Below, in pieces: positions 1 to 4,600 of a DNA stretch of 7,189 bases (position 1 is its first letter; every line of letters starts with the position of its first letter). The notes beneath the pieces were generated by a model. It saw nothing but the letters and a program-made list of their open reading frames with translations. It was not told where the DNA came from and searched no databases. The position numbers and the translations under genes were made by a program. Location: positions 1 through 7,189 of the forward strand of contig URYG01000165.1 of assembly GCA_900551985.1 (NCBI GenBank). The letters run 5' to 3'. The DNA comes from an uncultured Prevotella sp. (GTDB taxonomy: Bacteria; Bacteroidota; Bacteroidia; Bacteroidales; Bacteroidaceae).

Positions 1-180
1 ATCCGGATATTGGAAATCAGGGAGTTACATAACGAGTGGCTGCAATGCGGGTTAAGCCCCTCGACCGAATAGGTCGCTTTCCGTTAAAATTCCGTGCGTA
101 ATCCGAGGAAGGTGGTTAAGGCTCCGTTTACTCAGCGTAATCCGATGAAGAAAATATCCGATGAAGAAAATCCATGCATA
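1..180. other. Window-edge intergenic DNA without a convincing gene
   Basis: I find no supportable coding region here. The forward frame open from base 1 stops at 70-72 after 23 codons, and could be the tail of a gene cut by the window edge, but nothing in its residues identifies it. A leftward frame stays open for about 40 codons but has no ATG start. A small hairpin (CGACC 62-66, GGTCG 72-76) and three copies of an ATCCGATGAAG-like word (101-111, 140-150, 156-166) are the only structure. No tRNA or rRNA fold is evident. Confidence 0.5.
140..171. repeat. Perfect tandem duplication of a 16-bp unit
   Basis: The unit ATCCGATGAAGAAAAT occurs at 140-155 and again, identical and directly abutting, at 156-171. 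A related upstream copy exists: GCGTAATCCGAGGAAG at 96-111 differs from GCGTAATCCGATGAAG at 135-150 by one base. The perfect identity of the tandem pair suggests a recent slippage duplication, while the third copy suggests an older repeat word. No function can be assigned. Confidence 0.85.
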
Positions 181-186
181 AACGAA

Positions 187-224
187 AAAGTGGGTGTGTC
201 ATAAGGCAATGACACACCCACTTT
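187..224 (-). terminator. Strong intrinsic terminator of the 130-residue protein gene
   Basis: A perfect 16-bp stem is formed by 187-202 (AAAGTGGGTGTGTCAT) and 209-224, with a 6-base loop. Read leftward, the stem is followed by a T-rich run (TTTTTCGTT, from the A run at 183-191). The hairpin begins 9 bases beyond the stop codon at 233-235. Together these are the hallmarks of a factor-independent terminator on the minus strand. Read rightward it is followed by TTTAATT, so it might also stop rightward transcription entering from the window edge, less efficiently. Confidence 0.9.
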
Positions 225-232
225 AATTCCTA

Positions 233-625
233 TTAGAACAGCTGGGCGAATGCCTCGGCTGTCTTGCCGGTATAGGTTACCATTTCTGTAACTGGCTGGT
301 AGCCGAAATCCTTGAAGGCAAGGAGCTGGGTGGCTACAAACTGATGGTCGTCAGAGAGACATGCCTGCAGCTTCATATTACCCATGCTGATAGCTGATAC
401 CGGGAACTTCTGGATAGAAGATTCTACCTCGCTAGGGGCAGAGTTAAGGATGTTGATAAGCTTCTTGCCATCCTCAGCAGAATATTCCTTCTCCTTGATC
501 TTGATTGCACTGTTGGTTGGTTTGTAGATCAACTTGACTGTCAAACCCATGAAACCCTTCTTTACCTGTACATCGTCGAGTGCCAATACTTCTGCACCCA
601 TATCTAAATGATTAATCTTTGCCAT
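233..625 (-). CDS. Uncharacterised 130-residue cytoplasmic protein
   Basis: I do not recognise this protein. It has no signal peptide, membrane segment or lipobox, so it is probably cytoplasmic. It starts MAKINHLDMGAEVLALDD. A basic, beta-like stretch (residues 22-48, VKKGFMGLTVKLIYKP onward) leads into a probable helix (50-61) and a second half (75-128) of alternating hydrophobic strands, suggesting a small alpha/beta fold. There is one cysteine (Cys89) and no catalytic motif that I can see. The ATG at 623-625 is preceded by an A-rich AAAGAAGAAA sequence at suitable spacing, typical of weak Bacteroidetes ribosome-binding sites. The gene appears monocistronic: a strong terminator follows it, and a 201-bp repeat-filled gap separates it from the next upstream leftward gene. 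The clean frame, plausible start and dedicated terminator make it a real gene; its function is unknown. Confidence 0.8.
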   Translation of the reverse strand: MAKINHLDMGAEVLALDDVQVKKGFMGLTVKLIYKPTNSAIKIKEKEYSAEDGKKLINILNSAPSEVESSIQKFPVSAISMGNMKLQACLSDDHQFVATQLLAFKDFGYQPVTEMVTYTGKTAEAFAQLF

Positions 626-676
626 AATCTTATTTCTTCTTTAAATATATATATAAATCTGTTTTTTGTAAATAAT

Positions 677-796
677 CGTATGCAATGCATACGCCCTATA
701 TGGCCCCATACGCCCTGAAAGGGCAGAAGCTCCTAGCCCAGGGCAACACCCTGGGTAATTACGGGCATAACCCTGTCGCCCTGTAAGGGCAAAAGC
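677..796. repeat. Cluster of GC-rich intergenic palindromes with a repeated unit
   Basis: Four small hairpins sit in 120 bases of otherwise AT-rich spacer. They are CGTATGC/GCATACG (677-683, 687-693), GCCCT/AGGGC (712-716, 720-724), CCCAGGG/CCCTGGG (737-743, 749-755) and GCCCT/AGGGC again (778-782, 786-790). The first and last GCCCT hairpins belong to a 19-base unit repeated 66 bases apart (712-730 and 778-796) with two differences. ATACGCCCT also occurs twice (689-697, 708-716). The arrangement resembles REP-like dispersed palindromic elements of bacterial genomes. It lacks a T tract, so it is not a classical terminator, although it could stabilise the 3' end of the leftward proS transcript. 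Confidence 0.75.
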
Positions 797-826
797 TTTA
801 CACCTTATAATATATAAAAAGAAGAA

Positions 827-1297
827 CTAACAGATGAGATGCCGCAGGCAAATGACATAATACTTGCTGGCGACATCAAAGTGGATAGGGGCGGTTTCCT
901 GGCGGAAAGGCTCCTTCGCACCTTCTATGACTGATAAAAGGGATGATAAAAATCGGATTCTATTGGTTAGCAATCTACTGCTTGCAGATGGGTTGCCATG
1001 TATATTGCCACTTGGCAATAAGCGCTGTGGACGACTGCTGCATACCCGATAGGCGGCATTGGATGCATCTTCCAGCTGGGCATCCTGCTCATGCTGGTGA
1101 GGTGTAACCTTGGCAAGTCTATCCTTCGAATGGCTGGCTTCTGCCGCATACGATCCATCCTTCTTGTGCGCAGCATCAGCAGCTTCTACAGCTAAAGAAT
1201 CCTGATGGGATAAAGAAATAGAAGCAGCAGATACCTCTCCATAGCCTGAGAAGACCATGGACATCAGAAAAATGATGTAGAGTATCAGCTGCTTCAT
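827..1297 (-). CDS. Small exported protein of unknown function, downstream of proS
   Basis: This is a 156-residue protein with a clear signal peptide: MKQ, then a hydrophobic core (residues 4-18) and a small-residue cleavage region around VSA at 22-24. The mature part has an Ala/His/Asp/Lys-rich, probably disordered stretch (30-80), a CSSRPQR segment (86-92), a helix-prone region (112-126) and a C-terminal ETAP...FDVASKYYVICLRHLIC block (134-156). My unverified recollection is that short exported Bacteroidales proteins share such a CSSRP motif and YYV-x-x-LR ending; I cannot name the family. I chose the ATG at 1295-1297 because it puts the signal peptide at the very N-terminus; a GTG at 1331-1333 would add 12 residues (beginning MSGDFRHH) and lies inside a hairpin. 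It lies 51 bp after proS on the same strand, so co-transcription is likely. Three cysteines in the mature part (86, 150, 156) could form a disulfide if the protein is periplasmic. Confidence 0.7.
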   Translation of the reverse strand: MKQLILYIIFLMSMVFSGYGEVSAASISLSHQDSLAVEAADAAHKKDGSYAAEASHSKDRLAKVTPHQHEQDAQLEDASNAAYRVCSSRPQRLLPSGNIHGNPSASSRLLTNRIRFLSSLLSVIEGAKEPFRQETAPIHFDVASKYYVICLRHLIC

Positions 1298-1311
1298 ATT
1301 TGATATTTGAT

Positions 1312-1334
1312 GGTGCCGGAAATCTCCCGACACC
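1312..1334 (-). other. Intercistronic hairpin between proS and the small exported gene
   Basis: Positions 1312-1319 and 1327-1334 form an 8-bp stem around a 7-base loop. In RNA read leftward all eight positions pair, one as a U-G wobble; read rightward the same position becomes a C-A mismatch. This favours function in the proS transcript. On that strand no T tract follows, so it is a poor terminator and more likely a stability or partial attenuation element. On the plus strand it is followed by GTTTTTT, so weak rightward termination is an alternative. Confidence 0.55.
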
Positions 1335-1348
1335 GTTTTTTAAAATAA

Positions 1349-2830
1349 TTAATAGCTTCTTGCGATGATCACGCGAGCTACGGCAGGCTTGCCGCTCACC
1401 ATATCAACACCTGGAGTCTGCTCGTAAGCGAATGGTACGCAACGGATGGTTGCCTGAGTCTCCTCCTTGATCTTTGCCTCGGTCTCGGCTGTACCGTCCC
1501 AGTGGCAGAGGAAGAAACCACCGTCCTTCACACGCTCCTTGAACTCCTCGTAGTTGTCGCACTCATATACGTGAGCATCACGGTAAGCACGAGCCTTCTC
1601 GAAGATGTTCTTCTGGATGTCTTCCAACATATCCTTTACGCGCTCTACGATGCCGTCGAAGCTTACGTTCTCCTTCTCCAAGGTATCACGACGCATGATC
1701 TCGATGGTATTGTTCTCCAAGTCACGGCCACCCATAGCCAGACGAACAGGTACACCCTTCAACTCGTAGTCAGCAAACTTGAAGCCAGGACGCTTAGCTG
1801 TGTTGTCATCATACTTCACGCTGATGCCCAACTCGCGGAGCTGGTCGATGACAGGCTGCAGCTTGGCTGTAATCTGAGCCAACTGCTCCTCGCCCTTGTT
1901 GATAGGAATGATGACTACCTGGATAGGAGCCAGCTTTGGAGGCAATACCAGACCGTTGTCATCGCTGTGAACCATGATGAGGGCACCCATCAGACGGGTA
2001 GAAACACCCCAAGAAGTAGCCCATACATACTCAGGCTTGTTCTCCTTATTCAGATAGGTAACGTCGAAACTCTTGGCGAAGTTCTGACCCAGGAAGTGGG
2101 AAGTACCGCTCTGCAGCGCCTTGCCATCCTGCATCATTGCCTCGATGGTATAAGTATTCAAGGCACCGGCGAAGCGCTCAGTCTCACTCTTCACACCCTG
2201 CAATACAGGCACACCCATATACTTCTCTGCGAACTCAGCATAAACCTTCAGCATCTCCTGAGCCTTTGCCTCAGCCTCTTCCTTGGTAGCATGAGCGGTA
2301 TGACCCTCCTGCCAGAGGAACTCAGAAGTACGGAGGAATGGACGGGTACGCATCTCCCAACGCATCACGTTACACCACTGGTTGCAGAGGATAGGGAGAT
2401 CACGCCATGAATGGATCCAGTTCTTATATGTGTTCCAGATGATGGTCTCTGATGTAGGGCGGATGATCAGCTCCTCATCGAGCTTGGCATTAGGATCCAC
2501 CTCAACCTCTGTACCATCCTCTGTAGAACGAAGACGATAGTGAGTAACCACAGCACACTCCTTGGCGAAACCTGCCACGTGCTCTGCCTCACGAGAGAAG
2601 AAGCTCTTCGGGATGAGGAGAGGGAAGTATGCATTCTGTACACCTGTCTGCTTAAACATCTTGTCGAGCTGCTGCTGCATCTTCTCCCAGATAGCGTAGC
2701 CGTATGGTTTGATGATCATACAACCACGAACTGGTGACAACTCTGCGAGGTCAGCCTTTACTACCAAATCATTGTACCACTGACTGTAGTTGTCAGCGCG
2801 CTTGGTTAAATTCTTAAGTTCTTTAGCCAT
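1349..2830 (-). CDS. proS: Prolyl-tRNA synthetase, archaeal/eukaryotic-like type
   Basis: This cytoplasmic class II aminoacyl-tRNA synthetase activates proline with ATP and charges tRNA-Pro. Its 493 residues match the short type that lacks the editing insertion found in E. coli-type ProRS. The catalytic core is evident: RPTSE at 124-128, motif 2 around RWEMRTRPFLRTSEFLWQEG (157-176), the GTSHFLGQNFA segment (242-252), and motif 3 SWGVSTRLMGALIM (273-286) with its arginine at 279. The anticodon-binding domain covers roughly 300-410, followed by the family-specific C-terminal domain ending in tyrosine (RSY). In archaeal relatives that domain carries a four-cysteine zinc site; here those positions read Asp445, Thr450, Asp476 and Ser479, so zinc is probably not bound there. 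The ATG at 2828-2830 lacks a Shine-Dalgarno sequence but has an A/T-rich leader, usual for this phylum. It is transcribed divergently from the OmpA-like gene and probably together with the small exported protein downstream. Confidence 0.97.
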   Translation of the reverse strand: MAKELKNLTKRADNYSQWYNDLVVKADLAELSPVRGCMIIKPYGYAIWEKMQQQLDKMFKQTGVQNAYFPLLIPKSFFSREAEHVAGFAKECAVVTHYRLRSTEDGTEVEVDPNAKLDEELIIRPTSETIIWNTYKNWIHSWRDLPILCNQWCNVMRWEMRTRPFLRTSEFLWQEGHTAHATKEEAEAKAQEMLKVYAEFAEKYMGVPVLQGVKSETERFAGALNTYTIEAMMQDGKALQSGTSHFLGQNFAKSFDVTYLNKENKPEYVWATSWGVSTRLMGALIMVHSDDNGLVLPPKLAPIQVVIIPINKGEEQLAQITAKLQPVIDQLRELGISVKYDDNTAKRPGFKFADYELKGVPVRLAMGGRDLENNTIEIMRRDTLEKENVSFDGIVERVKDMLEDIQKNIFEKARAYRDAHVYECDNYEEFKERVKDGGFFLCHWDGTAETEAKIKEETQATIRCVPFAYEQTPGVDMVSGKPAVARVIIARSY

Positions 2831-2868
2831 ATTACTAATTATATATTTTGTTTTTAAATTCTATTGTA

Positions 2869-2913
2869 TATCTTGAGCGTGTAAACACGACGTATCTTGA
2901 GCGTGAAAACACG
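2869..2913. repeat. Two 21-base direct repeats, each containing CGTG-N4-CACG
   Basis: Copies at 2869-2889 and 2893-2913 share TATCTTGAGCGTG followed by one variable base (T2882 or A2906) and AAACACG, giving 20 of 21 identical bases and a 24-base period. Each copy holds the palindrome CGTG-N4-CACG (2878-2889 and 2902-2913). They could be paired operator sites, two small hairpins in a proS leader RNA, or a copy of a dispersed tandem repeat. The sequence alone does not decide. Confidence 0.8.
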
Positions 2914-2975
2914 CCCAATAGGGAATTTCCGCCCCGAAATAGGCGATTTCCTTTCGCCATTTGGACAAATACCCT

Positions 2976-2983
2976 TAAATTTG
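2976..2983 (+). promoter_or_regulatory. Candidate distal -7 element for the OmpA-like gene
   Basis: TAAATTTG matches the Bacteroidetes primary-sigma -7 consensus TAnnTTTG at every fixed position. A TTTC at 2952-2955, 20 bases upstream, resembles the -33 TTTG with one mismatch. It would give a leader of about 90 bases before the ATG at 3081. Confidence 0.45.
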
Positions 2984-2987
2984 CATG

Positions 2988-2995
2988 CAAAATTA
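2988..2995 (-). promoter_or_regulatory. Candidate -7 element for proS
   Basis: On the minus strand this reads TAATTTTG, a full match to TAnnTTTG. No clear -33 TTTG lies at the expected distance, so support is limited. Transcription from here would give proS a leader of roughly 150 bases running through the repeats at 2869-2913 and the hairpins at 2914-2958. Confidence 0.35.
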
Positions 2996-3038
2996 CAAAA
3001 AAATATTAGAAAACCCTCCATATTGGAGAAAAAAGACG

Positions 3039-3046
3039 TATCTTTG
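3039..3046 (+). promoter_or_regulatory. Candidate proximal -7 element for the OmpA-like gene
   Basis: TATCTTTG matches TAnnTTTG fully and lies 34 bases before the start codon, so the leader would be short and would include the ribosome-binding site. The -33 position shows no TTTG, but an inverted repeat, CTCCA-TAT-TGGAG (3016-3028), sits just upstream where a regulator could bind. Confidence 0.5.
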
Positions 3047-3066
3047 CATTTAAATAACATAAATAT

Positions 3067-3072
3067 AGGAGA
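3067..3072 (+). promoter_or_regulatory. Strong Shine-Dalgarno sequence of the OmpA-like gene
   Basis: AGGAGA lies about 9 bases before the ATG at 3081. Such a clear Shine-Dalgarno match is uncommon in Bacteroidetes and contrasts with the A-rich leaders of the other genes here. It fixes the start codon and suggests high expression, as expected for an abundant envelope lipoprotein. Confidence 0.75.
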
Positions 3073-3080
3073 ATTATAGT

Positions 3081-3770
3081 ATGAAAAAGATGAAATTTAC
3101 TGCTGCAGCGCTCTCAATGCTGCTCGTTTTGGGAAGTTGTGGAACTAGTCAGAAGACTGGTACAGCTGCTGGTGCAGGTGCTGGTGCTGCTCTTGGTGCT
3201 TTGGTTGGTGGTTTGCTCAATAACAGCCATCGTGGTACAGGTGCAGTGGTAGGTGCTGCCATCGGTGCTGCTGTTGGTGGTACAGCGGGTAACTTGATTG
3301 GAAAACACATGGATAAGGTAAAGGCTGAGGCAGAGGCTGTGAAGAATGCACAGGTTTCTACCGTTACAGATGCCAATGGTTTGACAGCTGTTAAGGTAAC
3401 CTTCGATTCTGGTATCCTATTCCAGACCAACAAATATGCGCTCAATGCAAGCGCTAAGAACGACTTGGCTCAGTTTGCCCAGGTTTTGAAGAACAATGCC
3501 GACTGCGAGGTAGCTATCCAGGGTTATACCGATGCTACAGGTAATGATGGCATCAACCTGCCTTTGAGCCAGAACCGTGCCAATGCCGTTTCTACCTACT
3601 TGAAGTCATGCGGTGTTACCAGCAGTCAGATCAAGAGCGTAGAGGGCTTGGGTTCAGCTAATCCTGTGGTGAATACTACAGCAGCCTGCGCTCAGAACCG
3701 TCGTGTAGAGGTTTACATGTATGCTAGCCAGGCAATGGTGAATGCTGCTAACAATGGTACATTGAAGTAA
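3081..3770 (+). CDS. OmpA-family lipoprotein with glycine zipper (YiaD-like)
   Basis: This 229-residue protein is predicted to be an outer-membrane lipoprotein that holds peptidoglycan. It begins with a lipoprotein signal peptide ending in the lipobox LGSC, with Cys20 as the lipid-bearing residue. Residues 29-74 form a glycine zipper: two Gly/Ala-rich hydrophobic hairpin segments (about 29-47 and 52-74) separated by NNSHRGTG. A short charged helix (75-90) leads to an OmpA C-terminal domain (about 104-214). In that domain Asp151 of GYTDATG and Arg166 of SQNRA align with the diaminopimelate-binding Asp271 and Arg286 of E. coli OmpA, including the 15-residue spacing, and NRRVEV (206-211) closes the domain. 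There is no beta-barrel. The order lipoprotein signal, glycine zipper, OmpA domain resembles E. coli YiaD. mtgA follows 38 bp downstream on the same strand, so the two probably share a transcript. The family call is firm; the exact physiological role is not. Confidence 0.93.
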   Translation: MKKMKFTAAALSMLLVLGSCGTSQKTGTAAGAGAGAALGALVGGLLNNSHRGTGAVVGAAIGAAVGGTAGNLIGKHMDKVKAEAEAVKNAQVSTVTDANGLTAVKVTFDSGILFQTNKYALNASAKNDLAQFAQVLKNNADCEVAIQGYTDATGNDGINLPLSQNRANAVSTYLKSCGVTSSQIKSVEGLGSANPVVNTTAACAQNRRVEVYMYASQAMVNAANNGTLK

Positions 3771-3782
3771 AAACGAATGAGG

Positions 3783-3797
3783 TTCCCGATAAGGGAA
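3783..3797. other. Small hairpin between the OmpA-like gene and mtgA
   Basis: TTCCC (3783-3787) and GGGAA (3793-3797) form a 5-bp stem with loop GATAA. An A run, not a T run, follows on the plus strand, so it is not an intrinsic terminator. It lies just before the A-rich ribosome-binding region of mtgA (AAGAAG, ending 3804) and could modulate mtgA translation or RNA processing. Confidence 0.4.
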
Positions 3798-3808
3798 AAA
3801 GAAGATAT

Positions 3809-4543
3809 ATGATTTTAAAAAAGATCAGAAATATCGTAAGATGGGTGGTGGTGCTGTTTTTCAGTACCACCATTCTTGCTGTAGTAGCCTACCGTTTTAT
3901 TCCGGTATATGTTACTCCGTTGATGATTATCCGCTGTTTTCAGCAAGTAGCTGATGGTGAAAGTATTACCTTGCATCATCATTGGGTTTCTATGGATAAG
4001 ATTTCCCCTCACATGCCTGTGGCGGTGATGGCGAGCGAGGATGCCCGATTCCTCAAGCATCATGGCTTCGACTTCAATGCCATCGAGAGTGCTGCCAAGA
4101 ATAATGCCCGAGGCGGTAAGGTGCATGGTGCCAGTACCATCAGTCAGCAGACCGCCAAGAACGTATTCCTCTGGCCGGGCCGTTCCTGGACCCGCAAGGG
4201 ATTTGAGGTGTATTTCACCTTTCTCATTGAAATGATGTGGAGCAAGCAGCGCATCATGGAGGTCTATCTCAACAGTATCGAGATGGGACCGGGTATCTAT
4301 GGTGTTGATGCGGTGGCAGAGTATCATTTCAACAAGAAAGCGCAGGATCTCTTCCGTGGCGAGTGTGCTCTGATAGCTGCTACGCTGCCTAATCCTAGAA
4401 AGTTCAGTTCCCTGTATCCGAGTGCTTATATGAAGAAGCGCCAGCGACAGATTGAACATCAGATGAAATTCATCCCTTCCTTCCCTCGTGAGGGTGAAGA
4501 CTACGACCCAAGCACGGCTGTAGGAGGATATAGGGGGAAGTGA
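3809..4543 (+). CDS. mtgA: Monofunctional peptidoglycan transglycosylase
   Basis: This is a GT51-family glycosyltransferase that polymerises lipid II into glycan strands at the outer face of the inner membrane, without a transpeptidase domain. The 244 residues match the usual MtgA length (E. coli about 242). A short basic N-terminus is followed by one membrane anchor (about 11-33). The family motifs then come in order: SEDARFLKHHGFD (76-88) with catalytic Glu77, GASTISQQTAKNVFL (107-121), RKGFE (129-133), KQRIMEVYLNSIEMGPGIYG (146-165), and ALIAATLPNP (187-196). The ATG at 3809-3811 follows an AAGAAG-like site. It lies 38 bp after the peptidoglycan-binding lipoprotein gene, fitting a small envelope operon. 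A hydrophilic C-terminal tail (about 225-244, rich in Gly, Asp and Tyr) extends beyond the catalytic fold. I see no defect in the motifs. Confidence 0.95.
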   Translation: MILKKIRNIVRWVVVLFFSTTILAVVAYRFIPVYVTPLMIIRCFQQVADGESITLHHHWVSMDKISPHMPVAVMASEDARFLKHHGFDFNAIESAAKNNARGGKVHGASTISQQTAKNVFLWPGRSWTRKGFEVYFTFLIEMMWSKQRIMEVYLNSIEMGPGIYGVDAVAEYHFNKKAQDLFRGECALIAATLPNPRKFSSLYPSAYMKKRQRQIEHQMKFIPSFPREGEDYDPSTAVGGYRGK

Positions 4544-4548
4544 TGGTT

Positions 4549-4583
4549 AGTTAACAGTTGATAGTTAATAGTTTATAGTTTTT
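4549..4583. repeat. Five tandem heptamers of the AGTTNAT type
   Basis: The spacer before the helicase gene reads as five consecutive 7-bp units: AGTTAAC, AGTTGAT, AGTTAAT, AGTTTAT and AGTTTTT (4549-4555, 4556-4562, 4563-4569, 4570-4576, 4577-4583). All share AGTT. This is a degenerate short tandem repeat filling most of the 57-bp gap between mtgA and the helicase. It offers no good terminator or complete promoter; TAGTTTTT at 4576-4583 is one base off TAnnTTTG. Confidence 0.8.
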
Positions 4584-4600
4584 CCTGCAAATATTGATTA

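Larger units (their letters stand above)
2831..3080. promoter_or_regulatory. Divergent intergenic region between proS and the OmpA-like gene
   Basis: These 250 bases must hold the start signals for both neighbours. From left to right I see an AT-rich proS-proximal part (2831-2868), a pair of 21-base near-identical repeats containing palindromes (2869-2913), three small hairpins (CCC/GGG at 2914-2923, ATTTC/GAAAT at 2925-2940, GGCGA/TCGCC at 2942-2958), two face-to-face TAnnTTTG elements around a palindrome (2976-2995), an inverted repeat CTCCA-TAT-TGGAG (3016-3028), and a proximal TAnnTTTG (3039-3046). Short open frames across this region overlap these repeats and have no support as genes. 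Confidence 0.65.

Noticed and set aside
1..72. Possible C-terminal tail of a gene cut by the window edge
   Set aside because: The 23 open codons have no family signature, other frames stop sooner, and no judgement is possible without upstream sequence.
62..76. CGACC/GGTCG hairpin as a rightward terminator
   Set aside because: The stem is only 5 bp and followed by CTTTCC rather than a T run.
677..796. CRISPR array or riboswitch
   Set aside because: The units are palindromic modules of unequal spacing with no regular spacers and no known aptamer signature.
1298..1333. GTG-initiated 12-residue extension of the small exported protein
   Set aside because: It would bury the signal peptide behind MSGDFRHHQISN, and the GTG lies in a hairpin. 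The internal ATG gives a canonical signal peptide.
1502..2410. 302-codon open frame antisense to proS
   Set aside because: It is fully within proS, whose catalytic motifs are intact. The Leu/His/Thr-rich composition is typical of reading the opposite strand of a GC-balanced gene.
2854..3060. 68-codon leftward open frame upstream of proS
   Set aside because: Its peptide is a translation of the intergenic repeats (the FTLKI/YTLKI echo is the 24-base period) and it overlaps both candidate promoters.
2831..3080. T-box leader controlling proS
   Set aside because: I see no T-box consensus or specifier-loop arrangement. The hairpins are short and repetitive, and T-boxes belong mainly to other phyla.
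3815..4459. 214-codon open frame antisense to mtgA
   Set aside because: mtgA carries all GT51 motifs in order; the antisense translation has no recognisable features.
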